Shown piece after piece: positions 1 through 6,712 of a stretch of DNA of 10,881 bases. A model generated the notes under the pieces. It saw only the letters and a program-made list of their open reading frames with translations. It searched no databases and was not told where the DNA came from. The position numbers and the translations under genes are program-made. Position 1 is the first letter of the stretch, and each line of letters opens with the position of its first letter. Source of the stretch: Cryomorphaceae bacterium (GTDB lineage Bacteria > Bacteroidota > Bacteroidia > Flavobacteriales_G > Salibacteraceae); NCBI GenBank assembly GCA_003564735.1, contig PXEK01000125.1, positions 1-10,881 of the forward strand. The letters run 5' to 3'.

Positions 1-87
1 ACCTATATTTTCGAAAAAGAAGAATAGCTCCCTGCAATCCGAAAGTGTAACTCCGTCATGATTTAGAGCGGTACTGCATAAAAATCG

Positions 88-1548
88 TCATCCCCTTGTG
101 GTGTGTCGATTCAAAATTCTGCGACTCTCTCTTTTAACCTCGGAGTCTTTTCTCATTTTCCACAGCATATCCGCGGCGTATTTGTTGGCTTTTTCCAAAT
201 TCACAATGGGTGCGGGATAGTGTTCGCCAATCATACAACCCGCAAACTGCTGCTCCATAAGCGGCATTTTCCAAGGCTCATGAATATAGGCCGGCGGCAC
301 ATTGAAAAGCTCAGAGACATATTTTTTTATAAATTCCCCTTGGGGGTCGTGCTCCACAGATTGTTTTACGGGATTATATATTCGAATGGTGTTCACTCCG
401 GTTATGCCGGCTTGCATTTGAAATTGCGGGTAATGAATACCCGGCTCGTAATCTAAGAACATTCGCGCCAACCACTCTGCCGCCGGCTGCCACGGTTGCC
501 ACAGGTGAGCCGTAATAAAACTCACCACCATTGCTCGCATTCTAAAATTCAAATATCCCGTTTCCCTCACCGCTCTCATACACGCATCTACCAACGGATA
601 TCCCGTGGTTCCGGTTTTCCACGCCTGAAAATACGCCTCATTAAACGGCTTTTCCATGCGGTTGTAGCCCGAGTTATAATTTTCAAACTCCATTCTCGAC
701 TCCGACTCAAACTTTTGTATAAAATGACAGTGCCAACGGAGTCGTTCGGCAAAAAAAAGCAAGTTTTTCGCATTTCCCCCTTTCGCCTGTTGCACACATT
801 CCTGATACACGCGCCGTATGCTCACATTTCCCCACGCCAAATAAGGCGATAGTCGGCTACACGACTCCCTGCTGGCAGCGGGTTTTGAAATGCCCTTCAT
901 ATAACCCCTGCTGCGGTATTCAAAAAATGAGTTGAGGGTTTTCAGGGCCTGCGTTTCACCGCCCTTTTGCATTTTTTGGTCAGAGCCCCCAACCCTATGC
1001 AAAATATCCTCTGCTGAAAAGCGGGATGTTACATGTGACGGTAAAGCTATGGTTTCCAACCTATTTAAATCTAGTTGATAAAGCGGGCGAGACAAAAATT
1101 CACTTGAGCGTGTACCGCGACCTTTTCGGGTTTTGAGTCCGCGCCAAACGGCATACTGCTTAAACTCTTTAAGCGAAATTCCTTTTTCGCTAAGTAGTTT
1201 TTTTACGGCTACATCTCTTTGAAACGTAATGTGGTTGCCCGTTTCAAAATGCGCATATACATGGTTTACTGCGTATTGACCGGCAAGGGCTTCAAACACC
1301 TCTACGACGCTGCCGTGAAGGATATGTACTCTTTTTCCGGCGCGCTGCAACCTACCTTCGAAATCAGTCAACGACTGAACGATAAAACGCTCGTGCCTTG
1401 CGTCATAATCTTTGGCGGTGCGCACCTCAGGTTCAAACACATACATCACAATACAGGGTAAATCACTTTCGGCGGCGCGACAAAGCGGCGCATGATCATC
1501 GGTACGGATGTCGCGCTTTAACCAAACCACGTTTACTTTCTGCTTCAC
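88..1548 (-). CDS. Divergent cryptochrome/photolyase family flavoprotein
   Basis: A 486-residue protein with the photolyase layout: an N-terminal Rossmann-like antenna domain (about 4-135, opening VNVVWLKRDIRTDDH) and a C-terminal helical FAD-binding domain (about 205-460, including TGYPLVDACMR at 315-325 and NPVKQS at 392-397). The family repairs UV dimers with blue light or acts as a photoreceptor. By hand alignment to E. coli photolyase, the distal and middle electron-transfer tryptophans are kept (W310, W353), while the FAD-proximal one is F376. The Asn facing flavin N5 is H372, and the CPD-contacting Glu is R269. It is therefore not a standard class I CPD photolyase, and repair versus sensing is open. 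The start is GTG: an in-frame TAA lies 24 bases upstream, no ATG lies between, and the conserved N-terminus begins at once. It is divergent from the SDR gene and lies near folE/PTPS pterin genes, which could supply an antenna. Confidence 0.93.
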   Translation of the reverse strand: MKQKVNVVWLKRDIRTDDHAPLCRAAESDLPCIVMYVFEPEVRTAKDYDARHERFIVQSLTDFEGRLQRAGKRVHILHGSVVEVFEALAGQYAVNHVYAHFETGNHITFQRDVAVKKLLSEKGISLKEFKQYAVWRGLKTRKGRGTRSSEFLSRPLYQLDLNRLETIALPSHVTSRFSAEDILHRVGGSDQKMQKGGETQALKTLNSFFEYRSRGYMKGISKPAASRESCSRLSPYLAWGNVSIRRVYQECVQQAKGGNAKNLLFFAERLRWHCHFIQKFESESRMEFENYNSGYNRMEKPFNEAYFQAWKTGTTGYPLVDACMRAVRETGYLNFRMRAMVVSFITAHLWQPWQPAAEWLARMFLDYEPGIHYPQFQMQAGITGVNTIRIYNPVKQSVEHDPQGEFIKKYVSELFNVPPAYIHEPWKMPLMEQQFAGCMIGEHYPAPIVNLEKANKYAADMLWKMRKDSEVKRESRRILNRHTTRG

Positions 1549-1561
1549 AATTGAAAAACAT

Positions 1562-1628
1562 ACCGGCGTTTATATGGTTCTGACCAAAAAGATAAAAATA
1601 ACCCCGAGCTCCTTTACAATACGCCGGT
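1562..1628. repeat. Inverted repeat ACCGGCGT/ACGCCGGT flanking the divergent promoters
   Basis: ACCGGCGT at 1562-1569 and its exact reverse complement ACGCCGGT at 1621-1628 bracket the core of the photolyase/SDR gap. The same 8-mer recurs at 4322-4329 in the crtB/idi gap. Inside the gap CTCCTT also occurs twice, at 1609-1614 and 1630-1635, exactly 21 bases (two helical turns) apart. Paired sites of this kind suit a dimeric regulator, but no binding protein is identified. Confidence 0.4.
1587..1619 (-). promoter_or_regulatory. Candidate promoter for the photolyase gene
   Basis: On the minus strand TTG (1617-1619) is followed after 22 bases by TATCTTTT (1587-1594). This is one mismatch from the Bacteroidetes -7 consensus TAnnTTTG with a -33 TTG. 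It would start transcription about 30 bases before the GTG. The region is AT-rich, so a chance match is quite possible. Confidence 0.3.
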
Positions 1629-1639
1629 TCTCCTTAGTT
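1621..1639 (+). promoter_or_regulatory. Shared intergenic element, copy A
   Basis: ACGCCGGT (1621-1628) runs directly into TTCTCCTTAGTT (1628-1639). Both blocks recur in the same order and in the same orientation to the downstream gene ahead of idi (4296-4329, minus strand), where about 15 bases separate them. The 12-base block leads into the candidate -7 box of the SDR gene. It could be a binding site for the sigma factor or another regulator, or a small dispersed repeat. Confidence 0.45.
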
Positions 1640-1642
1640 TTG
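1635..1642 (+). promoter_or_regulatory. Candidate -7 promoter box for the SDR gene
   Basis: TAGTTTTG matches the Bacteroidetes -7 consensus TAnnTTTG and lies 32 bases before the ATG at 1675, giving a short leader. No TTG is seen at the expected upstream distance, so recognition may depend on an activator or on an alternative sigma factor. Confidence 0.4.
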
Positions 1643-1674
1643 AACCCTGACAAGAACGTAAAAACACAGTGGAT

Positions 1675-2463
1675 ATGAATTTAGATTTAACGGGTAAAAC
1701 GGCATTGGTAGCCGGGAGTACGCAGGGAATTGGACAAAAAACGGCAGAGCAATTGGCTAAAATGGGCGCAAGTGTGGTGCTTATGGCGCGAAATGAAGAT
1801 AAACTCAAAGAGGTTATGCAATCTTTACACGCTGCCAAGGGAGCCGAACACGGATATATTGTTGCAGATTTCTCAAAGTACGAGGAGGTTCGCGAAAGGG
1901 CTTCAGCGTTTTTTGAAAAACGTGCCGAGTTGCATATTTTGGTGAACAATACGGGCGGACCTCCCGGCGGCCCCATCATTGACGCACAACCCGAAGATTT
2001 TTTGGCTGCTTTTCAAAGTCATTTGATTTGCAATCATATATTGGCGCAAATTGCCGTGCCGTTAATGCGTAAGGCAGGCTACGGGCGCATTATTAACGTG
2101 GTTTCCACATCGGTAAAAGCGCCGCTGAGTAATTTGGGCGTTTCCAACACCGTGCGAGGTGCGGTAGCCAATTGGGCCAAGACTTTAGCCAACGAAATAA
2201 GCAGGTATAACATTACGGTAAACAATGTGTTGCCGGGTGCTACAAATACATCACGACTGACTTCCATTGTTGAGAAAAAGAGCGAAAAAACAGGAAAAAG
2301 TTTTGAGGAAGTACTTCAAGACATGAATAATGCCGTGCCCATGAAGCGTGTGGCCGAGCCTGAAGAAACGGCTGATGCCATTGCTTTTCTCGCCTCACCC
2401 GCGGCAGGCTACATCAACGGGACTAACGTGCCTGTAGATGGAGGAAGAACGCCCGTGCTATAA
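1675..2463 (+). CDS. SDR-family protein with altered catalytic residues
   Basis: A 262-residue short-chain dehydrogenase/reductase-like protein (numbering from the ATG at 1675). The Rossmann cofactor motif reads AGSTQGIGQ near residues 13-21, and the usual NNAG is NNTGG at 91-95, in a run NNTGGPPGGP. The C-terminal PVDGGR motif is present near 253-258. Classical SDRs use Ser-x12-Tyr-x3-Lys. Here the Ser is present (S144), but the Tyr position is S157 and the Lys position is R161, so ordinary keto reduction is doubtful. An SDR subgroup with the pattern SNTxR is known from memory, and its substrates are unclear to me. The GTG six bases upstream is in frame, but ATG is the likelier start. It is divergent from the photolyase and convergent with folE, so it may belong to the light or pterin functions. 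The family is certain; the activity is unknown. Confidence 0.92.
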   Translation: MNLDLTGKTALVAGSTQGIGQKTAEQLAKMGASVVLMARNEDKLKEVMQSLHAAKGAEHGYIVADFSKYEEVRERASAFFEKRAELHILVNNTGGPPGGPIIDAQPEDFLAAFQSHLICNHILAQIAVPLMRKAGYGRIINVVSTSVKAPLSNLGVSNTVRGAVANWAKTLANEISRYNITVNNVLPGATNTSRLTSIVEKKSEKTGKSFEEVLQDMNNAVPMKRVAEPEETADAIAFLASPAAGYINGTNVPVDGGRTPVL

Positions 2464-2475
2464 CAGACGTTCTTC
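2444..2475 (+). terminator. Possible SDR terminator hairpin overlapping the stop codon
   Basis: GAAGAACG (2444-2451) pairs perfectly with CGTTCTTC (2468-2475) around a 16-base loop that contains the TAA stop. It is followed by a T-rich stretch (TCAGTTTTGATTTG). The stem is in the last codons of the gene and the loop is large, so this is only a candidate. On the minus strand it could also help end the folE transcript. Confidence 0.35.
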
Positions 2476-2530
2476 TCAGTTTTGATTTGTATAAGTTTGG
2501 GTGGTGTAAGGACGCAGAGCGAACTACGCT

Positions 2531-3247
2531 TTAATCCATATCGATATACTTCAAAAACTCGTTCCGCTTTTGATCATTGGTTTTGAAAACGCCTCCGTAG
2601 TGTGAAGTGATGGTAGAGCCCGAAGCATCTTCAATGCCCCGCATGCTTACGCACATGTGCTTAGCGTCAATAATTACGGCAATATCTTCGGTGCGTAAAA
2701 CGCGTTTTAATTCCGCAGCAATTTGCTCAGTCAAGCGCTCCTGGACCTGAGGACGTTTCGAAAAATAGCGAACGATGCGATTAATTTTTGACAACCCGAT
2801 AACGTGTCCGTTCGAAATGTACGCCACATGAGCTTGACCGATAATCGGCACAAAATGATGCTCGCAGTGAGAGTGTACGGTTACGCCCTTTTCTACCAAC
2901 ATTTCGTTGTACTTATACTTATTGTCGAACAACTTTACGTTGGGTAAATTTTCGGGATCTAAGCCGCTAAAAATTTCTTTGATATACATCTTCGCCACTC
3001 GGTCGGGAGTACCTCTTAAACTGTCATCGGTTAAATCGAGACCCATGATATCCATAATTTCGCCGAAGTGATAAGCGATTTTATCCATTTTTTCCTCATC
3101 GCTCATTTCAAAGGCATCGGCCTTCATGGGCGTATCAGAGGCAGTTCCTACGTGTTCATCTCCAATTTCATCTGCGTCGAGCGTTAACCTTTCTTTTCCG
3201 TTAACTTTAATTTCCGCTGTATTCAACGAAGTTTCGGGGAGTTTCAT
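2531..3247 (-). CDS. folE: GTP cyclohydrolase I
   Basis: A 238-residue type I GTP cyclohydrolase, which converts GTP to 7,8-dihydroneopterin triphosphate, the first step of folate and tetrahydrobiopterin-type pterin synthesis; it is cytosolic and in this family decameric. The zinc ligands are visible as C128 and H131 in CEHHFVPIIG and C199 in KHMCVSMRG. The conserved helix SKINRIVRYFSKRPQVQERL is at 153-172. The core starts near residue 50; the first 45 residues are an acidic, variable extension like that of other Bacteroidetes FolE proteins. With the ATG at 3247 the gene overlaps the PTPS gene by 41 bases; a later start (next ATG at codon 41) cannot be excluded. It is last in the idi-PTPS-folE group, so the two pterin enzymes are likely cotranscribed. 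Confidence 0.96.
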   Translation of the reverse strand: MKLPETSLNTAEIKVNGKERLTLDADEIGDEHVGTASDTPMKADAFEMSDEEKMDKIAYHFGEIMDIMGLDLTDDSLRGTPDRVAKMYIKEIFSGLDPENLPNVKLFDNKYKYNEMLVEKGVTVHSHCEHHFVPIIGQAHVAYISNGHVIGLSKINRIVRYFSKRPQVQERLTEQIAAELKRVLRTEDIAVIIDAKHMCVSMRGIEDASGSTITSHYGGVFKTNDQKRNEFLKYIDMD

Positions 3248-3617
3248 AAAGTGTAATTTTAAGTTTAAATGCAGGGTCGAGTTGTTTTTTAATCTTATTC
3301 CAAATCACCACGGCTATATTTTCAGCCGTAGGGTTCAAATTTTTAAATTCGGCAGTATCCAAATTTAAGTTTTTATGATCAAAAGGTTTTTCTACCTGCT
3401 CTTTAATAATTGTTTTAAGGTCTTTCATGTCAATTACGTACCCGGTTTCCTCATCTATAGACCCCGTAACACTAACAACAAGCTCATAGTTGTGTCCGTG
3501 ATAATTAGGATTGTTGCACTTCCCGAAGATGCGATTATTCTTTTCGTCATCCCATTCGGGGTTGTGTAGCCGGTGAGCGGCGTTAAAATGTGCCTTTCTG
3601 TGTACTGTAACTTCCAT
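3207..3617 (-). CDS. 6-pyruvoyl-tetrahydropterin synthase, eukaryote-like type
   Basis: A 136-residue member of the PTPS/QueD family. Zinc ligands are H15 (FNAAHRL), H40 and H42 (NPNYHGHNY). The catalytic Cys is C34 in FGKCNNPN, and D80-H81 (FDHKNLN) and E125 complete the site. The spacing Cys-x5-His-Gly-His and the surrounding residues match animal PTPS closely, whereas QueD enzymes of queuosine synthesis have Cys-x3-His-Gly-His. The expected reaction is dihydroneopterin triphosphate to 6-pyruvoyl-tetrahydropterin, using the product of the folE gene that overlaps its 3' end by 41 bases. The ATG lies 18 bases after the idi stop. PTPS-type enzymes can be promiscuous, so a second role is possible, but the gene pair favours a biopterin-like cofactor or pigment pterin. 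Confidence 0.9.
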   Translation of the reverse strand: MEVTVHRKAHFNAAHRLHNPEWDDEKNNRIFGKCNNPNYHGHNYELVVSVTGSIDEETGYVIDMKDLKTIIKEQVEKPFDHKNLNLDTAEFKNLNPTAENIAVVIWNKIKKQLDPAFKLKITLYETPRNFVEYSGN

Positions 3618-3635
3618 GTGGCTATGTAACCTTAA

Positions 3636-4157
3636 TTAAAACGTTTTGTTTTTAAATTCAATGACTTTATTTACCGCAATCTTAAACCACTCGGTGTAAT
3701 TTGTAGGGTTTTGTTCAATATCCTTAAGCAATTTATCTACCGCAATGTATTTAAAATCGGCCACCTCATCGGTATTGAAGGGAGGAACATCATCGTAAGT
3801 GCCTACAAAAACATGATCATATTCGTGTTCCGTGAGGTTATTATCCAGTTTTGATTTGTATTTGAATTCAAAGGCTTTTTCCAAATCACATACAAACCCC
3901 ATTTCTTCTACTAACCTGCGCTTTGCCGCTTCGAGGGGCGTTTCGTTTTCACGGGGGTGGCTGCAACAAGCGTTAGTCCAGAGTCCGCCCGAGTGATATT
4001 TATGATGTGCCCGTTGGTGAATCAACATCTCTCCCTTTTGATTGAATATAAAAACAGAAAACGCACGGTGAAGCAAAGCTTTCTCATGTGCTTCCATTTT
4101 TTCCATAGTACCTAAAGGTTGGTCATTGTCATCTACCAAAACGACGTGCTCACTCAT
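3636..4157 (-). CDS. idi: Isopentenyl-diphosphate delta-isomerase, type 1
   Basis: A 173-residue Nudix-fold isomerase that interconverts IPP and DMAPP, supplying the starter for carotenoid synthesis; it is cytosolic and metal dependent. Catalytic C65 lies in WTNACCSHP, metal-binding histidines are likely H24, H30 and H67, the Nudix-like helix is EAAKRRLVEEMG (76-87), and the catalytic acids are E110 and E112 in TEHEYDHV. The start is taken as the ATG at 4157. An in-frame TTG three codons earlier falls inside the candidate -7 box, and the family consensus N-terminus fits MSEHVVLVDD. It leads the group idi-PTPS-folE, following crtB after a 230-base gap with its own candidate promoter. Confidence 0.96.
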   Translation of the reverse strand: MSEHVVLVDDNDQPLGTMEKMEAHEKALLHRAFSVFIFNQKGEMLIHQRAHHKYHSGGLWTNACCSHPRENETPLEAAKRRLVEEMGFVCDLEKAFEFKYKSKLDNNLTEHEYDHVFVGTYDDVPPFNTDEVADFKYIAVDKLLKDIEQNPTNYTEWFKIAVNKVIEFKNKTF

Positions 4158-4163
4158 AAATTT

Positions 4164-4191
4164 CAAAATTAATTATCTAATATGTTTACAA
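4164..4191 (-). promoter_or_regulatory. Candidate promoter for idi-PTPS-folE
   Basis: On the minus strand TTG (4189-4191), a 17-base spacer and TAATTTTG (4164-4171) match the Bacteroidetes -33/-7 pattern. The -7 box ends only six bases before the idi ATG at 4157. Transcription would therefore begin almost at the start codon, giving a leaderless or nearly leaderless message. Confidence 0.45.
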
Positions 4192-4295
4192 TGCTCAACT
4201 TACGGGCCAATCAAGTAACATCACAGTGCAAAAGTCAGCAAAAATGAATTGATTATCGAGAAATAAGCTAAAATTTCCTACGATTCGTTCATTTC

Positions 4296-4329
4296 AACTA
4301 AGGAGAATCGATAGTATTTAAACCGGCGT
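4296..4329 (-). promoter_or_regulatory. Shared intergenic element, copy B
   Basis: On the plus strand AACTAAGGAGAA (4296-4307) and ACCGGCGTA (4322-4330) repeat the two blocks found fused at 1621-1639, here separated by about 15 bases. Read toward idi (minus strand) the order is ACGCCGGT then TTCTCCTTAGTT, the same order as toward the SDR gene. The gap otherwise holds no convincing gene or terminator. Confidence 0.45.
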
Positions 4330-4387
4330 AAACGCTGTGAAGGCTTATGAATTGTATTGCTTTATGAGATAATGATAATTGAGGGAA

Positions 4388-5230
4388 CTAAATCACTCCC
4401 ACATTGTGTTTGATATAAGAAGATACTAAAATTCCGATTTTTCTGTCGTTCCCAATGCGGATACGTTCTTTCATGATGCGATTGGCCGGCGTGTTTTGGA
4501 TTTTCTTCAGCAATCCGAAAAAGTAGGCATAAGCCACATAAACGCCAAACCTTGAGGATTTTGGCAGCATTTTTACTCCTTCCAATCCATATTGGAAATC
4601 CGATTCGATTTCCCGCTCGATGTTGAGTTTGCACTCATCGTCAAAGCACTCCATTTCGATACCGGGAAAATAAGTACGTCCCATTTCCTTATAATCGGCT
4701 TGCATATCGCGCAGGAAGTTTATTTTTTGAAAAGCCGCGCCCAGTTTCATGGCATAAGGCTTTAATTTTTGATACGTTTTTTCATCGCCGTCAACGAAAA
4801 CCTTAAGACACATTAAGCCTACAACCTCTGCCGATCCAAGGATATACTCCTCATAGTTCTGGCGGTCGTATTTTTTTCGATCTAAATCCATTTCCATACT
4901 ATCCAGAAATGTGTTGATTAAATCGGGAGTTATATTGAACCTGCGCACTACATGCTGGAAACTATTGAGAACGGGATTTAATGAAATTCCGTTTTTAATG
5001 GCGTTGTGTGTGTCTTTTTTAAACTCTTCAAGGAGTGCTTCCTTATCGTAATCGTGAAACGTATCTACGATTTCATCAGCGAACCGAACAAAGCCGTAGA
5101 TAGAATAAATAGGATTTCTTAAGCTTTTGTGCAAGCACAAAATACCTAAAGAAAAGCTGGTGCTGTATTTTTTCGTCACGTTGCGCGAACAATGAATCGA
5201 AATATCATCAAATAAGGCTTTAGCTTGCAT
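4388..5230 (-). CDS. crtB: Phytoene synthase
   Basis: A 280-residue squalene/phytoene synthase family enzyme that condenses two geranylgeranyl diphosphates head to head into phytoene. Both Asp-rich diphosphate/Mg sites are visible: D52-x3-D56 in FADEIVD and D175-x3-D179 in NFLRDMQADY. Other family marks are the N-terminal YSTSFSLG (22-29), where squalene/phytoene synthases carry a YxxSF motif, and GRTYFP (184-189). The length is normal for bacterial CrtB. The ATG is six bases after the crtI stop, so the two genes are cotranscribed. It acts at the inner membrane face, handing phytoene to CrtI. There is no sign of a C30 (CrtM) specialisation that can be judged by eye. Confidence 0.95.
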   Translation of the reverse strand: MQAKALFDDISIHCSRNVTKKYSTSFSLGILCLHKSLRNPIYSIYGFVRFADEIVDTFHDYDKEALLEEFKKDTHNAIKNGISLNPVLNSFQHVVRRFNITPDLINTFLDSMEMDLDRKKYDRQNYEEYILGSAEVVGLMCLKVFVDGDEKTYQKLKPYAMKLGAAFQKINFLRDMQADYKEMGRTYFPGIEMECFDDECKLNIEREIESDFQYGLEGVKMLPKSSRFGVYVAYAYFFGLLKKIQNTPANRIMKERIRIGNDRKIGILVSSYIKHNVGVI

Positions 5231-5236
5231 AATCGT

Positions 5237-6712
5237 CTAATTAAAAAGTTTGTTTATCTCGTTTGCCGCTACCTGTCCTGAGATGATTGAAGGCGGAACA
5301 CCCGGTCCGGGAACAGTAATCTGACCTGTGTAAAACAGATTTTTTAATTTTTTGTTCGCAATACTAGGTTTTAAAATAGCCGTTTGCATCAGCGTATTGG
5401 CTAGACCGTAAGCATTTCCCTTAAACGCACTGTAATCTTCTTTAAAGTTACTCTCGGCGTATGAAAGCTTGTAAATCACGTGGTCTTTAATTTTTTGGCC
5501 CGTTAACTTTTCGAGTCTATCCATCACCAAGTCGTAGTATTTTTCTCGCGTTTGCTCATCATCACCTCCAAGGCCGGGCGCGGTAGGAATCAATATAAAA
5601 ATATTTTCCTTTCCTTCGGGAGCCGTGCCGGGATCGGTTTTACTAGGCGCACAAACATAAAACAACGGATTTTGCGGCCATTTGGGGTTCTCGTAAATCT
5701 CCTTTGCGTGTTGCTCAAAATCTGAATCAAAAAATAAATTGTGATGCAGTAAGTTACTCACTTTTTTATCTACTCCCAAATAGAACAGCAGTGAAGAAGG
5801 AGCCATGGTTCGGGAGTCCCAATATTTTTTTTTATAGTTTCTATATTTTTTATCCACCAAATGTTGATCAACGTGGTGATAATCGGCACCGGCCACCACG
5901 GCATCGGCTTTTATTTCTCGGTTTTTGGTCAGAACCGAACCCACTCCGCGACCCGAGTAAGAAAAACCTTCAACCGGATTGTTGAGTTGTATTTCAACCC
6001 CTTGCTCTTCGGCAACTTTGGTCATGGCTTTTGCAATTTGGTGCATTCCACCCATCGGGTACCAAGTCCCTAAACCCATGTCGGCGTAGTTCATTAAACT
6101 ATACAAAGCGGGAATTTTGTCGGGCATGGCTCCGAGAAAAAGAACCGGGAATTCTAATATTTTAATGAGGTGAGGGTCTTTAAACAGCCTTCTCACTTGA
6201 GAGCGGAGCGATTTAAAAACGTCCATTTTCAATAAGCCGTAAAGAAAGCGCGGATCGGTAAACTCAAAAAGCGACTTACTGGGTTTGTAAACCAACTTGT
6301 TTATTCCCACTTCATATTTGTAAGCTGCTTCATCGAGGAACTTATCTAACTTTTTCCCCGCGCCTTTTTCACGATCTTCAAACATTTGTAGTAAGTCGGC
6401 ACGAGAAGACGGCAAGTCCACCGCATCATTTTCGCCGAAGTAAACACGATAAGAGGGAGAAAGACGTTTTAAGTCGTAAAAATCTTCAGTGGTATGACCA
6501 AAGTTTTGGTAATACTTTTCAAAAACATCAGGCATCCAGTACCAACTGGGGCCCATATCAAACGTAAAACCCGCGTTTTTAAACTCGCGGGCTCTACCAC
6601 CGGTTTGGTTATGCTTTTCAACAAGCGTAACGTCAAAACCTTTTTTTGAAAGGTGCGCCGCAGAGGACAACCCTGCGAATCCCGCACCTATAACAACTAC
6701 TTTTTTTTTCAA
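5237..6712 (-). CDS. crtI: Phytoene desaturase
   Basis: A 491-residue FAD-dependent CrtI-type desaturase, which takes phytoene through successive desaturations, normally to lycopene. The N-terminus carries the dinucleotide motif VVVIGAGFAGLSSAAHL (5-21) and the following acidic strand end VEKHNQTGGRA. The C-terminal carotenoid-desaturase signature GQITVPGPGVPPSIISGQV is at 463-481. The start is TTG, directly abutting the TAA stop of the sigma gene (TAATTG); no ATG or GTG precedes the essential Rossmann strand, so coupled reinitiation is likely. Codons 2-4 form a run of nine A. CrtI-like paralogues (CrtD, CrtN, CrtO types) exist, but pairing with crtB supports phytoene as substrate. No cyclase or hydroxylase gene is present in the window. 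Confidence 0.94.
   Translation of the reverse strand: MKKKVVVIGAGFAGLSSAAHLSKKGFDVTLVEKHNQTGGRAREFKNAGFTFDMGPSWYWMPDVFEKYYQNFGHTTEDFYDLKRLSPSYRVYFGENDAVDLPSSRADLLQMFEDREKGAGKKLDKFLDEAAYKYEVGINKLVYKPSKSLFEFTDPRFLYGLLKMDVFKSLRSQVRRLFKDPHLIKILEFPVLFLGAMPDKIPALYSLMNYADMGLGTWYPMGGMHQIAKAMTKVAEEQGVEIQLNNPVEGFSYSGRGVGSVLTKNREIKADAVVAGADYHHVDQHLVDKKYRNYKKKYWDSRTMAPSSLLFYLGVDKKVSNLLHHNLFFDSDFEQHAKEIYENPKWPQNPLFYVCAPSKTDPGTAPEGKENIFILIPTAPGLGGDDEQTREKYYDLVMDRLEKLTGQKIKDHVIYKLSYAESNFKEDYSAFKGNAYGLANTLMQTAILKPSIANKKLKNLFYTGQITVPGPGVPPSIISGQVAANEINKLFN

Noticed and set aside
1..87. Possible tail of another gene at the left edge (frame 1 ends with a stop at 25-27)
   Set aside because: Eight codons are too few to support a gene; no hairpin or promoter is evident either.
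103..852. Plus-strand open frames of about 117 codons opposite the photolyase gene
   Set aside because: They have no recognisable domains and are explained by the antisense of the photolyase coding frame.
1559..1561. ATG on the minus strand just upstream of the photolyase gene
   Set aside because: It is out of frame with the photolyase; the in-frame start is the GTG at 1546-1548.
1669..1674. GTG start two codons upstream for the SDR gene
   Set aside because: The ATG at 1675 gives a standard SDR N-terminus and is the more usual start codon; the GTG remains possible but adds only two residues.
2518..2530. Small hairpin AGCG-AACTA-CGCT next to the folE stop as a terminator
   Set aside because: The stem is only four base pairs and no proper T tract follows on the minus strand.
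3207..3617. Calling the PTPS gene queD
   Set aside because: The Cys-x5-His-Gly-His spacing and flanking residues match PTPS rather than QueD, and there is no queuosine gene nearby.
4158..4166. TTG start three codons upstream for idi
   Set aside because: It lies within the candidate -7 box, adds residues not typical of the family, and an ATG follows nine bases later.
4362..4634. Overlapping open frame on the minus strand inside the 3' part of crtB
   Set aside because: It is a shadow in another frame; the crtB frame carries the family motifs.
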